Assembly (NCBI GenBank): GCA_965235655.1
Contig: CBDDYU010000002.1
Span: forward strand, 62,001 to 126,000
Length of the DNA: 64,000 bases
Reading direction: 5' to 3'
Origin: CBDDYU01 sp965235655
GTDB taxonomy: Bacteria; Pseudomonadota; Alphaproteobacteria; Pelagibacterales; Pelagibacteraceae
The notes beneath the pieces are model-generated. The model was not told the origin of the DNA. It made no database searches and was given only the letters and a program-made list of their open reading frames with translations. The translations under genes and the position numbers were made by a program. The first letter of the stretch is position 1; each line of letters starts with the position of its first letter. Below are positions 17,736 to 27,456 of this stretch, in pieces.

Positions 17736-18379
17736 TTAAAAATTTTATCAACTAAAAATAATCCAAGAGCTACGCAAGGACCAATCCCAAAAGCGAATAA
17801 AAGAGTCCCTATTCCAACTGTTCCACCTAAATACCATCCAACAGAAACAACGGTTATTTCTAAACTTGCCCTAACAAAAGCAATTGGTAAATTAGTTTTT
17901 TTTTGTAAACCAATCATCAAACCATCTCTTGGTCCAGCTCCAAGATTAGAAACTAAATAAATACCACCACCAATGCCTACTGTTATTACAGCAATAACAG
18001 CTAATAAAATCTGACTCAAAGAATTTTCAGGAGTTGGCACGTATTTAATACATAAATCTATCATTATAGAAATAATTACTGCATTTAAAATTGTACCCAT
18101 ACCTGGTTTTTGTTTTAAAAAAATCCATAAAAACAAAACACCTACACTTATTAAAAAAGTTATTGTTCCAATTGATAGATTAATTTTTAAGGAAATACCC
18201 TGAGCCAATACACTCCAGGGTGATGCACCAGAAGAAGAAACAATTAGCAATCCTTCTCCTAAGCCAAATAAAGTTAAACCAAAACATAAATAAAAAAATG
18301 TTAAAAATTTTGGTTTAAAATTATATGGTTTTCCAGAACTCCAAGATACAATAGGTATATTTTTAATCTTTAAAAACAT
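17732..18379 (-). CDS. YitT/YczE-like integral membrane protein
   Basis: A 215-residue polytopic membrane protein with about five hydrophobic segments. The sequence GASPWSVLAQGI and the second, related GAGPRDGLMIGL form the internal duplication typical of the YczE/YyaS/YitT family, whose function is uncertain. Its stop overlaps the convergent typA stop by 4 bases. It has a 50-base divergent gap to the next gene. Transport is a guess from the membrane topology only. Confidence 0.75.
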   Translation of the reverse strand: MFLKIKNIPIVSWSSGKPYNFKPKFLTFFYLCFGLTLFGLGEGLLIVSSSGASPWSVLAQGISLKINLSIGTITFLISVGVLFLWIFLKQKPGMGTILNAVIISIMIDLCIKYVPTPENSLSQILLAVIAVITVGIGGGIYLVSNLGAGPRDGLMIGLQKKTNLPIAFVRASLEITVVSVGWYLGGTVGIGTLLFAFGIGPCVALGLFLVDKIFN

Positions 18380-18430
18380 TTTTAATTAATCGCTTCTATT
18401 AAATTAAAATTCTATTATTGTAATTTTACA

Positions 18431-19111
18431 ATGAAAAAATTTTTATTTTTATTAATCTTTTTATTTATCTCTTCTAATTCAAATGCGCATATAGCTCATT
18501 ATAACAATTACAATAAAATAGAAATGGAAATTTTAAGAGATGGAGAAGTGATAGGCTATAATTATTATTTTTTTAAAAGAGATGGCAATGAAACTCTGGT
18601 CACAAATCAGATCAAATTTACTGTAAAATTATTTGGAGCAACTATTTTTGATATAGAGGGATATGGGGAGGAAAAATATATTGATGATCAGTTAATTTCT
18701 TTCAGCTCAAAAACCCTTCAAAATGACAAAGAAAAATTTGTAAATTTAAAATTAAACAGAAAAACAAATAAATTTGATATTTTAGGGTCCTCTTATAACG
18801 GTGAAGCAAGTTTAAATAATATTGTTGGAAATTGGTGGAGCCATAATATTTTAACAACTGATAGCCAAATTAGTCCTATTTCTGGTAGCGTTAAGGAACA
18901 GGTGGTTACATTTATTAGAAAAGAAAAAATAGATCTTTATGGCAAAACCTATGACACTGAACGATTTAAATTAAACTCTAAGGATATGAGCCTACCAAAA
19001 GATAAAAGGTTAGAATTTGAAATTTGGTACGATAAAGAAAATAATATTATTAGAAAAGTAACATATTCAAGAATGGGTAATTGGGAATATAGAGTTAAAA
19101 ATATTGAGTAA
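18431..19111 (+). CDS. Secreted DUF6134-like protein
   Basis: A 226-residue protein with an N-terminal Sec signal peptide (KKFLFLLIFLFISSNSNA, probable cut before HIAHY) and then a beta-rich domain with repeated amphipathic strands: INGEVIGYNYY-like, TLVTNQIKFTVKLFGATIF, and a C-terminal VTYSRMGNWEYRV. This fits periplasmic proteins of the DUF6134 group, of unknown function. It ends 2 bases before the convergent oxidoreductase. No lipobox. Family assignment is tentative. Confidence 0.6.
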   Translation: MKKFLFLLIFLFISSNSNAHIAHYNNYNKIEMEILRDGEVIGYNYYFFKRDGNETLVTNQIKFTVKLFGATIFDIEGYGEEKYIDDQLISFSSKTLQNDKEKFVNLKLNRKTNKFDILGSSYNGEASLNNIVGNWWSHNILTTDSQISPISGSVKEQVVTFIRKEKIDLYGKTYDTERFKLNSKDMSLPKDKRLEFEIWYDKENNIIRKVTYSRMGNWEYRVKNIE

Positions 19112-19113
19112 AA

Positions 19114-20079
19114 CTAGTTATTTATTTTTTTATATAAATCATTTGCACTAATCCATCCTGCTTCTAATCTTGGCCCGGCGAACCAATCAGCACAAATTCC
19201 TAAATTAATTTTAGGATCCCAATAACTTAAAATATTAAGTTTTTTTGGGTGTGAAGAGTATTTCCATCCATGATTGAATATTAATTTTGGTTCTTCATAT
19301 TTAAACCCTGTAAGCTCAAAAAATTTATCAATTAAGATTTTTGAATTAATTTCTTTATTAACTTTATTTTTATTAATTTTTTTATTTGCCCAGTTATAAG
19401 TACTTTGTAGTGTCCATAAATCAAACCTACTTGAAAATCTTTTTTTACTATTCTCATTTGCGGCCCATCCTAAAATCTTATCATTAAATAAATAGCTACT
19501 TGGTTTATTTTTATTTTTTTTTATAACTATCATGACTGTAATATTTGCATCCATTTTTAATTTTTTTTTAATAAATGGATGATGAATAAATTTTTTTGAT
19601 AATTTAACAAGTTGAGGAAATGGACAAGTTAATATCAAGTTTTTGAATTTTTTTAATTCACCATTTGCAAATTTAAGATTCCAAAATTTATTTTTGTATT
19701 CAATTTTTTTAACTTCTGATTGAAAAGAAATATTTATTTTTTTTAGAAGAAATTTACAAAGATCGTTATTACCTTTTTTTCCAATAATCTTGACATGATT
19801 TTTTTTTTCTCCTTTTTTTAAATAAATATGTTCTCCCTCCCATTTTTTTAAAACATTCTTTTTAATCGTACTATTAATAAATTTTTTAAATTTTAGACTT
19901 TTTGGAGATATATATTGCATACCATGGTCAAATCCTTGGTTTTTGTTTAACCTTTTAAATGAAGATCTTCCACCTGGTCCTCGGGCTTTATCAAAAACTT
20001 TTACTGAATTTTTTTTATTTAGAAGATTTGCTATTGTTGATCCAGAAATTCCAGATCCGATTATACAATATTCACTCAT
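19114..20079 (-). CDS. FAD-dependent oxidoreductase (renalase-like)
   Basis: A 321-residue flavoprotein with the Rossmann dinucleotide motif IIGSGISGSTIANLL (6-20), then FDKARGPGGRSS, a motif shared by renalase and related amine-oxidase fold proteins, and a C-terminal GICADWFAGPRLEAGWISA block that closes the FAD site. The substrate is unknown. Its ATG overlaps the end of pmbA (TAAATGAG context, 4 bases), so it is co-transcribed with tldD and pmbA. Confidence 0.8.
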   Translation of the reverse strand: MSEYCIIGSGISGSTIANLLNKKNSVKVFDKARGPGGRSSFKRLNKNQGFDHGMQYISPKSLKFKKFINSTIKKNVLKKWEGEHIYLKKGEKKNHVKIIGKKGNNDLCKFLLKKINISFQSEVKKIEYKNKFWNLKFANGELKKFKNLILTCPFPQLVKLSKKFIHHPFIKKKLKMDANITVMIVIKKNKNKPSSYLFNDKILGWAANENSKKRFSSRFDLWTLQSTYNWANKKINKNKVNKEINSKILIDKFFELTGFKYEEPKLIFNHGWKYSSHPKKLNILSYWDPKINLGICADWFAGPRLEAGWISANDLYKKINN

Positions 20080-21392
20080 TTACCAGCTACAACCATACCC
20101 TCAATCATCATGGTTGGAGAGTTTGTCGAGTATTCAAAGTTTAGATCATTAGCTAAGGTTATATTTTTAAACATTTCATTAAAATTACCAGCAATTGTTA
20201 TTTCACTTATAGGATATTTAAATTCACCATTTTCAATTAAATAACCAGCAGCACCAACTGAATAATCTCCTGTTACTAAATTGCTGCCATGCCCAATTGT
20301 CTCTGTAATATAAAGATTTTTGGGACTTAGTTTTAATAAATCTTCAAAACCTATTGTTCCATTTTCAAAGTATAAATTAGTTGAACCACTATTTCTTCCG
20401 TTAGATCTTAGGTTGAGTTTTTTACCGTTATAGGTATCAACTAAATAATCTTTTAAATATCCATTGTCGATTAATTTTAATGTTTCTGATTTTACCCCCT
20501 CAGAGTCAAATGATTGTGAGCCCATACCTTTAGGTAAATCAGGCTTATCAAAAACATTTAATGAATTTGAAAAAACCTGTTGTCCAAGTTTATCTTTTAA
20601 AAATGAAGTTCCTCTTGCAATTGCTGAAGAAGAGATAGCGCTTGCAAATGCACTCAAAAAACCTTTAGCAATTCTTTTATCAAAAATTATATTTATTTTT
20701 TCACTACCAATTTTTTGTGGGTTAAGTTTTTTTATTGTTTTTTCAGCAGTGATTTTTCCAAGTTCAGATGGCTTTTTTATATCACTTAAATAGCATTTGC
20801 TGGTAAACTCATAATCTCTTTCCATATTATTTCCATCTTTTGCAACTGTTACACACGATGCTGAAAATGAGGAAGTTTTATAACCACTACAAAACCCAAG
20901 TGTGTTTGCTAAAATAAAATTTGATTTATTCTCTGAAAATCCTGATTCTGTGTTAATTATTTTTTGATTTTGTGATGCAGTTTCTTCTAGTTCTCTAAGA
21001 TACTCAATTTTTTTAATATTTTCTATATGAGTATCATCATATAAACTTAAATCTTTAATTTCTTTAGCTAATAAATCTTTATCAGGTAAAGAGTTGTTTT
21101 CATCTTCTGGTGTTATCTTAGTTGTTTCAACACATTTCTCAACTAAGGTTTTTAAATTATTATCTAATAAGTTAGATGATGAGATTGAAGATTTTTTTTT
21201 ATCTATATATGTTGTAATACTAATTGCTAAACTATCTGATCTATTAGATTCATCTAAGAGTTTGTTTCTAAAACTTACAGTTTCTGATATTGAATTTGCA
21301 ACAGTTATACTAGCATCAGTAGCACCAATTTTTTTTGCTAGTTCTAAACAATATTGTGCTTTTGATTTTAAATACTCTTGATCTTTTACCAT
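20076..21392 (-). CDS. pmbA: TldE/PmbA-type metalloprotease subunit
   Basis: Partner of TldD in the TldD/E protease, known in E. coli for microcin B17 maturation and CcdA degradation. 438 residues. As in other PmbA proteins, the sequence lacks the HExxxH metal site, but keeps SFSASCVTVAKDG, RGTSFLKDKLGQQVFS, FDSEGVKSET and the C-terminal GNFNEMFKNITLANDL. It starts 2 bases after the end of tldD, so the heterodimer subunits are co-expressed. In SAR11 the natural substrate is unknown. Confidence 0.9.
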   Translation of the reverse strand: MVKDQEYLKSKAQYCLELAKKIGATDASITVANSISETVSFRNKLLDESNRSDSLAISITTYIDKKKSSISSSNLLDNNLKTLVEKCVETTKITPEDENNSLPDKDLLAKEIKDLSLYDDTHIENIKKIEYLRELEETASQNQKIINTESGFSENKSNFILANTLGFCSGYKTSSFSASCVTVAKDGNNMERDYEFTSKCYLSDIKKPSELGKITAEKTIKKLNPQKIGSEKINIIFDKRIAKGFLSAFASAISSSAIARGTSFLKDKLGQQVFSNSLNVFDKPDLPKGMGSQSFDSEGVKSETLKLIDNGYLKDYLVDTYNGKKLNLRSNGRNSGSTNLYFENGTIGFEDLLKLSPKNLYITETIGHGSNLVTGDYSVGAAGYLIENGEFKYPISEITIAGNFNEMFKNITLANDLNFEYSTNSPTMMIEGMVVAGK

Positions 21393-21394
21393 GC

Positions 21395-22807
21395 TTAAAG
21401 CTGGGTTCCACCAACGGTCATTTTATTTATCAAAATTGATGGTTGACCAACACCTACTGGTACGCCCTGTCCTGCTTTACCACAAGTTCCAATTCCTGGA
21501 TCTAACATCATATCATTCCCAACCATAGATACTTCCTTTAGAATTGATGGACCATCACCAATTAATGTAGCACCTTTAATTGGAGCGCCAATTTTTCCAT
21601 TATTAATTTCGTATGCCTCTGTACAATTAAAAACAAATTTTCCAGAGGTAATATCCACTTGACCTCCTCCAAAACTCACTGCAAATATGCCTTTATCAAC
21701 AGATTTGATCATTTCATCTTGAGTTTGTTTTCCATTTAACATGATTGTGTTTCTCATTCTTGGTAGCACGATATGTTTGTAGCTCTCTCTTCTTCCGCTA
21801 CCAGTAGATCTAGTATTCATCAATCTGGCATTTAATCGATCTTGCATAAAATTTTTTAAAATTCCATTTTCAATTAAAACAGTTTTTTCAGTGGGTGTTC
21901 CCTCATCATCGATTGTCAAACTTCCCCTTCGATTATGAATTGTGCCATCATCAATAATTGTAACTCCTTCACTTGCAACTTTTTGGCCCATTAAATTATG
22001 AAAAGCTGAGGTTTTTTTTCTATTAAAATCTCCCTCTAGTCCATGCCCGATTGCCTCATGAATTAATATTGCTGGCCAACCAGGACCTAAAACAACTTTC
22101 ATTTCTCCAGCTGGTGCAGGTTTGCTATCTAAATTAACAGTTGCTATTCTCAAAGCTTCTTCGCAAACATTTTTCCAATTATCATTTGTAAGATAATCAT
22201 CATAGGATTGCCTTCCTCCAATTCCATATACTCCTGTTTCTTTTCTTCCATTTTTCTCAAGCATTACCGAAACATTAAATCTAATTAATGGACGAACATC
22301 TGTTATAGCCTCTCCTCCAGATCTAATAATTTCTATTGATTTTTGTTCACCGCTGAAACTTGCAGTTACTTGTTTAACAAAACTATCTTTAGATCTGAGA
22401 TACTCATTTACTTTGTTTAATAATTCTATTTTTGAATCTAATGTTTTTTGATCTATAGGATTAATATCCTGATAATATTTTTCATTTGATTTTGGTATAG
22501 CGTGATTATAGACACCTTTAGTTGACTTAAAAGTTGATTTTAAGCTCTCTGCAGATTTTTTTAGAGAGTCCTTTGAAATTTCATTAGAATGAGAATATGC
22601 AATAACTTCATTTGTAATACCTCTTAATCCAAAACCTAAATCAGCACTATAATTGGAACTTTTGATCTTATTATCATCTAGAACAATTGACTCTGACTTG
22701 GAGTCCTCTAAATATAACTCACCATCATCACAATTAACTAAAGTTTCTGAAATTATATTTTCAGCATCTTTTCTGGATAAGTCGCTTTTTTCAAAGAAAT
22801 TTGACAT
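21395..22807 (-). CDS. tldD: Zinc metalloprotease TldD
   Basis: Catalytic subunit of the TldD/E protease. 470 residues with the metal-binding HEAIGH at 250-255 followed by GLEGDFNRKKTSAF, and the C-terminal glycine-rich stretch GTCGKAGQGVPVGVGQPS typical of the family. The gene heads a three-gene run with pmbA and the FAD oxidoreductase. A 98-base AT-rich gap separates it from the divergent DUF393 gene. Confidence 0.93.
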   Translation of the reverse strand: MSNFFEKSDLSRKDAENIISETLVNCDDGELYLEDSKSESIVLDDNKIKSSNYSADLGFGLRGITNEVIAYSHSNEISKDSLKKSAESLKSTFKSTKGVYNHAIPKSNEKYYQDINPIDQKTLDSKIELLNKVNEYLRSKDSFVKQVTASFSGEQKSIEIIRSGGEAITDVRPLIRFNVSVMLEKNGRKETGVYGIGGRQSYDDYLTNDNWKNVCEEALRIATVNLDSKPAPAGEMKVVLGPGWPAILIHEAIGHGLEGDFNRKKTSAFHNLMGQKVASEGVTIIDDGTIHNRRGSLTIDDEGTPTEKTVLIENGILKNFMQDRLNARLMNTRSTGSGRRESYKHIVLPRMRNTIMLNGKQTQDEMIKSVDKGIFAVSFGGGQVDITSGKFVFNCTEAYEINNGKIGAPIKGATLIGDGPSILKEVSMVGNDMMLDPGIGTCGKAGQGVPVGVGQPSILINKMTVGGTQL

Positions 22808-22905
22808 CAGTAATAACTAGTTATTTTATTTATATTTTCAATCGTTGTATTTAACGCATATAAATACATTTGGTTATTAATTAATTATGTTATTAACTAA
22901 TAATT

Positions 22906-23259
22906 ATGAAAGTTTACTATAATAATTCCTGTAAAATTTGTAAGACAGAAATTGATTTCTATAAAAAGCAAAAAATTGATGAGATTCAATGGGTAGATAT
23001 CACGGATGGCTCTTCAGTTACTAGAGATACTGGTAAAAAATCCCATACATTGCTCAGAAGATTGCATGTTGAAGAAAATGGTAAAATTATTGGTGGGGCA
23101 GAAGCTTTTTTAGTGTTATGGAAAAATATGCCAAAATATAGATTTTTATATAGAATTTTAAAATTACCAATAATATTTAGCTTATTTAATGTTTCTTATG
23201 AGATTATTGCTTATTTTTTGTATTTAAAAAATACAAAACATCTTAAAAAAATTAATTAA
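22906..23259 (+). CDS. DUF393 (DCC family) thiol-disulfide oxidoreductase-like protein
   Basis: A 117-residue thioredoxin-fold-like protein. The redox motif CKIC follows YYNNS near the N-terminus (family consensus YDGxCxxC), and the RLHVEENGKIIGGAEAFLVLWKNMP segment matches DUF393. The C-terminal 40 residues are hydrophobic and may touch the membrane. The aspartate of the DCC name is not kept before the first Cys. It overlaps the convergent small membrane protein gene by 8 bases. Function of the family is not established. Confidence 0.8.
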   Translation: MKVYYNNSCKICKTEIDFYKKQKIDEIQWVDITDGSSVTRDTGKKSHTLLRRLHVEENGKIIGGAEAFLVLWKNMPKYRFLYRILKLPIIFSLFNVSYEIIAYFLYLKNTKHLKKIN

Positions 23260-23545
23260 GAATAATTAATAATAAGTTACTAAAAAAAGACATTAAAACT
23301 ATAAAAAATAAAAAAACTAAAAGATACATTATAGTTATAACTCTATTTCTTTTTCTTCTAAGTCTTACAAAAAATTTGTCATCAAGATCTGAAATATCTC
23401 TTTTGCCAACAACAGGATAATCATAAGACCACCTCCAAGTTGAATTACCAAATCTCTTATCACTTTGGTTATAATAATTTATCCAAGAAATTACGTACTT
23501 AAAAACCAAATATAATAATATAAGTATAATTAAACTTGAGATCAT
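23252..23545 (-). CDS. Small two-helix membrane protein, unknown
   Basis: 97 residues with hydrophobic segments at about 2-20 and 70-95 and between them a charged loop containing RFGNSTWRWSYDYPVVGKRDISDLDD and a basic RLRRKRNR just before the second helix. I do not recognise a family. The ordered composition of the loop and the overlap with the DUF393 gene support a real gene. It starts 26 bases from the divergent TPR gene. Confidence 0.6.
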   Translation of the reverse strand: MISSLIILILLYLVFKYVISWINYYNQSDKRFGNSTWRWSYDYPVVGKRDISDLDDKFFVRLRRKRNRVITIMYLLVFLFFIVLMSFFSNLLLIILN

Positions 23546-23571
23546 TTTTTAGATAAATTATATTTTATAAA

Positions 23572-24123
23572 GTGAAAAAGTTAACATTAATAATATCATT
23601 TTTTTTTATTATATTTCCAATTTTTAATAGTCATTCCAATGAATTTAGAAACTTAGATAAACTTTTTTTAGAATTATCTGAAACTAAAAGTGAAGATAGA
23701 GCAGATAAACTAGAAAAAGAAATATGGGCTATATGGAATTGGCATCCTGATGACTACCAATTAACAGCAAAATTAGAACTAGGAACTCGCCTCATGTACG
23801 ACGGAGATTATGATTATGCTTTAAAAGTTTTTAACAATGTAATTGTAACAGATCCAAAATGGTCTGAAGCATGGAATAAAAGAGCTACATTATTTTTTTT
23901 TATGAAAAATTTTCAAGACTCTCTTAAAGATATTGAGGTAGTTTTAAACTTAGAGCCTAGACATTTTGGTGCATTATCGGGACAAGCACAAATATTTATA
24001 GAACTAAAAGAATATGAAAGAGCTGTAGACAGTTTAAAAAAAGCAAAAAAAATTCATCCAATAATAAGAGGTAACAAACTAATCCCTGAATTAGAGGAAA
24101 TAATCAAAAACCAAACGATTTAA
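23572..24123 (+). CDS. Exported TPR-repeat protein
   Basis: 183 residues beginning at GTG, with a signal peptide (KKLTLIISFFFIIFPIFNSHS) and about three TPR units: ELGTRLMYDGDYDYALKVFNNVIVTDPKWSEAWNKRA, FFFMKNFQDSLKDIEVVLNLEPRHFGA and IFIELKEYERAVDSLKKAKKIHP follow each other without gaps. It is probably a periplasmic scaffold. The GTG start is chosen because it gives the complete signal peptide. The stop lies 1 base from the convergent coiled-coil gene. Confidence 0.82.
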   Translation: MKKLTLIISFFFIIFPIFNSHSNEFRNLDKLFLELSETKSEDRADKLEKEIWAIWNWHPDDYQLTAKLELGTRLMYDGDYDYALKVFNNVIVTDPKWSEAWNKRATLFFFMKNFQDSLKDIEVVLNLEPRHFGALSGQAQIFIELKEYERAVDSLKKAKKIHPIIRGNKLIPELEEIIKNQTI

Positions 24124-24124
24124 T

Positions 24125-25321
24125 TTAATCAGCTTTCGATCTCTTTCTTCCTATAAGCTGAGTTAATGAGTCAACCATCATATCTGAGGCCTTGAAAATT
24201 TCATTATTTTTAAACTCATGAGAAACATTTTTTTCTGGATTAGTTTTATCTTCAATAACTATTCCTTCATCTGGTGAATTATTTTTTATATAAATAAGTA
24301 ATAACCAATCTTCATCCTCAGACTCATCCCATTTAACAAAAATTTCGCCAGTTTCAAATCTTCTGTCGATACATCTCAATATCGACATATGTCTTGTTAT
24401 ATGCCTTTTATTCAATTGAAAAACTAGACTGCTGGCACTTCTATAAAAACTTTCAAGTGCAAATTCAATTTTTTGTCTTGCAATTGTATATTCTTTTTCT
24501 TTCCTTAATAAAGTTTCTCTATCCTCATCCCCTCGAATTTTAACTCCTAATGCCTCTACCCTTTCTCTAATTTTTTGATCTCTTATTATTCTATATTTCT
24601 CTTTTAATTTTTCGATTCTTTGTTGAAGACCTGCATAATCATCTCTTTTTTCCTGTAAGGATATTTTTTCTAATTTTTCTAACTCTTTGACCTCTCTAAT
24701 TCTAAATTTTTCAATTTGTTTTTCTAACTTAAGTTGCTGTAAAAACTGTTTTTGTTTTTCAGCTTGTTCAATTCTTAGAATTGCTTGTTCTTTTCTTAAG
24801 AATAGCTTGATATCCTTAGTTCTTTGTTTCTCAATTTTAATTTCTTCTCTTAAAGCACTTTCTTTTAGCTTTAATTTGAGAGCCTCTTCTCTTTGTTTTT
24901 GTTTTTCTAATTCTATTTTTTCTTTTGTTTCTCTTTCAATCTCCTCGAGTTTAATTTTTCTTTTTTGCTCTTCTTTTAAAAATTTATATTGTGAAATTGA
25001 ATTTGCTATTTTGTCAAAAAATGCTTGAATATATTTCTCTAAGCTAAAATTTATTGTAAAATTAATTTTTGGTTTTATAGAAAATTGAAATTTTACTATT
25101 TTGGAAATAAAACTATCTTGCTTTAAGTTGTTAGATTTTAACTTTATTTGTTTTTTTTTTATTTTTAAAGATTTACTGGATTTTTTATTTACCTGATTTG
25201 ATTTTATAATTGTTTTTTTTTTAATTTTTTTTGATTTTAAAGATTTTTTAATTCTATTCTTTGATTTTACAAAAATTTTTTTATTTTTTTTTTCATTTTC
25301 AAGAGAGCAAGATTCTATCAA
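24125..25321 (-). CDS. Coiled-coil protein of unknown function
   Basis: 398 residues in three parts. Residues 1-75 are extremely Lys-rich. About 110-280 is one long Glu/Lys/Arg/Gln-rich heptad-like stretch (EEQKRKIKLEEIERETKEK and similar), a predicted coiled coil. The last 110 residues look globular and acidic (RRFETGEIFVKWDESEDEDWLLL, then SLTQLIGRKR). No signal peptide or membrane segment. It begins 4 bases after the end of cfa, so it is probably in the same transcript. I recognise no family; a structural or nucleoid/envelope scaffold role would be a guess. Confidence 0.7.
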   Translation of the reverse strand: MIESCSLENEKKNKKIFVKSKNRIKKSLKSKKIKKKTIIKSNQVNKKSSKSLKIKKKQIKLKSNNLKQDSFISKIVKFQFSIKPKINFTINFSLEKYIQAFFDKIANSISQYKFLKEEQKRKIKLEEIERETKEKIELEKQKQREEALKLKLKESALREEIKIEKQRTKDIKLFLRKEQAILRIEQAEKQKQFLQQLKLEKQIEKFRIREVKELEKLEKISLQEKRDDYAGLQQRIEKLKEKYRIIRDQKIRERVEALGVKIRGDEDRETLLRKEKEYTIARQKIEFALESFYRSASSLVFQLNKRHITRHMSILRCIDRRFETGEIFVKWDESEDEDWLLLIYIKNNSPDEGIVIEDKTNPEKNVSHEFKNNEIFKASDMMVDSLTQLIGRKRSKAD

Positions 25322-25325
25322 TTAT

Positions 25326-26516
25326 TTATTGATAAATATAGTCTCTTGTAACTGGAGTTGAGGTATAGTTTTTTGTTAATTGAAATTGATATACAACTTG
25401 ATCTCCCCATTTAAATGCCATTTCACATCCTGCCAAATAAAATTCCCACATACGAAAGAACCTTTCATCAAACATGCTAATTATTTTTTCCTTATTTTTA
25501 ATACAATTTTCTTTCCAATGTCTTAAGGTATGCGCATAGTGCAATCTTAACACTTCAATATCAGACACGATTAATCCTGCTTTTTCAATTGGTGTAGTAA
25601 CTTCACTTAAACTCGGCGTATAACCTCCTGGAAATATATATTTTGTTATCCATGGATGTGGGTCACGGGGAGGATTTACAGATCCAATTGTATGTATTAA
25701 AGAAACACCATCTTTATCTAATAAGTTATCTATTTGTTTAAAAAATTTATTATAGAATTTTCTTCCTACGTGTTCAAACATGCCAACACTTACAATTCTA
25801 TCAAATTTTTCATTTAACTCTCTATAATCCATTAGTTTAAATGTTAATTGATTTTCTAAATTAAGCTCTTTTGCTTTCTTTACACAATAATTAAATTGAT
25901 TTTCTGACAAAGTGATACCTGTTACTTCACATTGTGCAGATTTTGCGATGTCCATTGCCAAAGAACCCCAGCCACAACCGATATCTAAAATTTTTTGATT
26001 TGGTTTAATATTGAGTTTCTTAATTATATGTTGAATTTTATTATTTTGTGCTGTTTCCAGACTATCATCATCATTTTTAAAATATGCACAAGAATACTGT
26101 CTCTTAGGGTCTAAAAACAAATCGTAAAGATCATCAGAAATATCATAATGATGGGATACATTCATTTTGGATTTTTTTATAATATTAAAATTTGTTAGGT
26201 ATCTATAAGATCCTCTAAATTTATTTATTAAGTAACTAATAATATTAAACTCACTTCTTCCTATATTCATTAATGCTAAATCTAAAAAATCAGTAAGTGT
26301 TCCATTTTCAATTATTAATTGACCATCTGTATAGGCTTCACCTAAATATAAATCTGGATGAAATAATAATTTATAATGAAGTTTTTTATCTAATATTTTA
26401 ACTTTTATTGGTTGTTCTGACGCTGGGGTGCCAATAATGAATTGATTGCCATTTGCATCAATTAAAATAAATCCACCTTTTTTAAAAATTTTATTTAGAA
26501 ATCTCGCAAGTTGCAT
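25326..26516 (-). CDS. cfa: Cyclopropane-fatty-acyl-phospholipid synthase
   Basis: SAM-dependent methyltransferase that converts unsaturated acyl chains of membrane phospholipids to cyclopropane chains. 396 residues with an N-terminal lipid-binding domain, the conserved HYDIS (123-127) and YSCAYF, and the SAM-binding DIGCGWG at 178-184. FEHVGRKFY and GGYTPSL match the family. It directly follows the DapA-like gene without a gap (that gene ends at 26517). Related family members carry out other fatty acid modifications, so exact chemistry is not certain. Confidence 0.88.
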   Translation of the reverse strand: MQLARFLNKIFKKGGFILIDANGNQFIIGTPASEQPIKVKILDKKLHYKLLFHPDLYLGEAYTDGQLIIENGTLTDFLDLALMNIGRSEFNIISYLINKFRGSYRYLTNFNIIKKSKMNVSHHYDISDDLYDLFLDPKRQYSCAYFKNDDDSLETAQNNKIQHIIKKLNIKPNQKILDIGCGWGSLAMDIAKSAQCEVTGITLSENQFNYCVKKAKELNLENQLTFKLMDYRELNEKFDRIVSVGMFEHVGRKFYNKFFKQIDNLLDKDGVSLIHTIGSVNPPRDPHPWITKYIFPGGYTPSLSEVTTPIEKAGLIVSDIEVLRLHYAHTLRHWKENCIKNKEKIISMFDERFFRMWEFYLAGCEMAFKWGDQVVYQFQLTKNYTSTPVTRDYIYQ

Positions 26517-27401
26517 TTAGGCAGCTGTTTCTAGTTTTGTGAAAAAATTAAGTTTCTCTAAACTTTTAAATAAATCCTTCTCCTCCTTTTCATTTAAAAT
26601 TTTTAGTGGGGGCAAAAGGTTTTTATAAATTTCATCTTGTTTAGAATAATAACTATGGAGTCCGGAAATCAAATTATACTTTTCAAAAACATTTCTCACA
26701 TCACATAACTTTGTATTTAAACTATTTTCTTTACCTTGAATAAAATCATCATAAACTTTTCTAGATAATTCAGCTGTTACATTGCATGTTGCGGTTATAA
26801 TACCAGAACAACCAAGTTTTAATCCATTTAATAATTTTGACTCTGAGCCAGGTAAAATTGAAAAATTTTCAATTTTTAGATTCTCATAAACATTATAAGA
26901 ACTATCTTTTATTCCAATAATTTGATCTGGAAATAGATCAACAAGCTTATAGATACAATCTAAACTAAACTTGTATCCACTCAATTTTTCAAAATTATAA
27001 AGAATAATTTCACTTTCAGGAACTGCTTCTATAATTCTAGAATAAAAATTTATTACATCAATATCACTATATTTATAAAAAGCAGGTGGCATAATTAAAA
27101 ATTTTCTAAAGTTTAAAGAAACTGCCACTTTCATTAAATTAATAGTTTCAACTAAAGAATTTAATCCAGTGCCAATTAAGTATTGTTCTCTAAATCTACT
27201 AACAGTTAAACTATTTAATAAATTTATTTTTTCTGAAACAGAAATAAGCTGAGCTTGACCTGTGCTACCAAAAAAAGCTACTCCATGACACCCCTTTTCT
27301 ATTAGGTTTTCAGAATGCTTAATAGTTCGCTCAATGTTAAGGCTTAAATCCTTATTTAATAAAGACATTGAGGCCGCATAAATTCCTGTAATTTTTTTCA
27401 T
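26517..27401 (-). CDS. Dihydrodipicolinate synthase family aldolase (not clearly DapA)
   Basis: 294-residue class I aldolase/lyase of the DapA/NanA superfamily. The Schiff-base lysine is Lys165 in GIKDSS, and Tyr135 in ILYNF. The usual GTTGE substrate loop reads GSTGQ (45-49), and YNF replaces YNVP, so a role other than lysine synthesis is likely, such as a keto-acid aldolase. It abuts cfa, which gives no functional hint. A 55-base gap holds its upstream region behind the J-domain gene. Confidence 0.8.
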   Translation of the reverse strand: MKKITGIYAASMSLLNKDLSLNIERTIKHSENLIEKGCHGVAFFGSTGQAQLISVSEKINLLNSLTVSRFREQYLIGTGLNSLVETINLMKVAVSLNFRKFLIMPPAFYKYSDIDVINFYSRIIEAVPESEIILYNFEKLSGYKFSLDCIYKLVDLFPDQIIGIKDSSYNVYENLKIENFSILPGSESKLLNGLKLGCSGIITATCNVTAELSRKVYDDFIQGKENSLNTKLCDVRNVFEKYNLISGLHSYYSKQDEIYKNLLPPLKILNEKEEKDLFKSLEKLNFFTKLETAA

Positions 27402-27456
27402 AACAAAAACTTATATAAGAAGAAATATTTAGTAAAGTCCAAACTATTAGCCAATA

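Noticed and set aside
22808..22905. Possible promoter/operator in the AT-rich gap between tldD and the DUF393 gene
   Set aside because: TTATTAATTAATTA-like palindromes are expected by chance at this base composition; nothing distinctive was seen.
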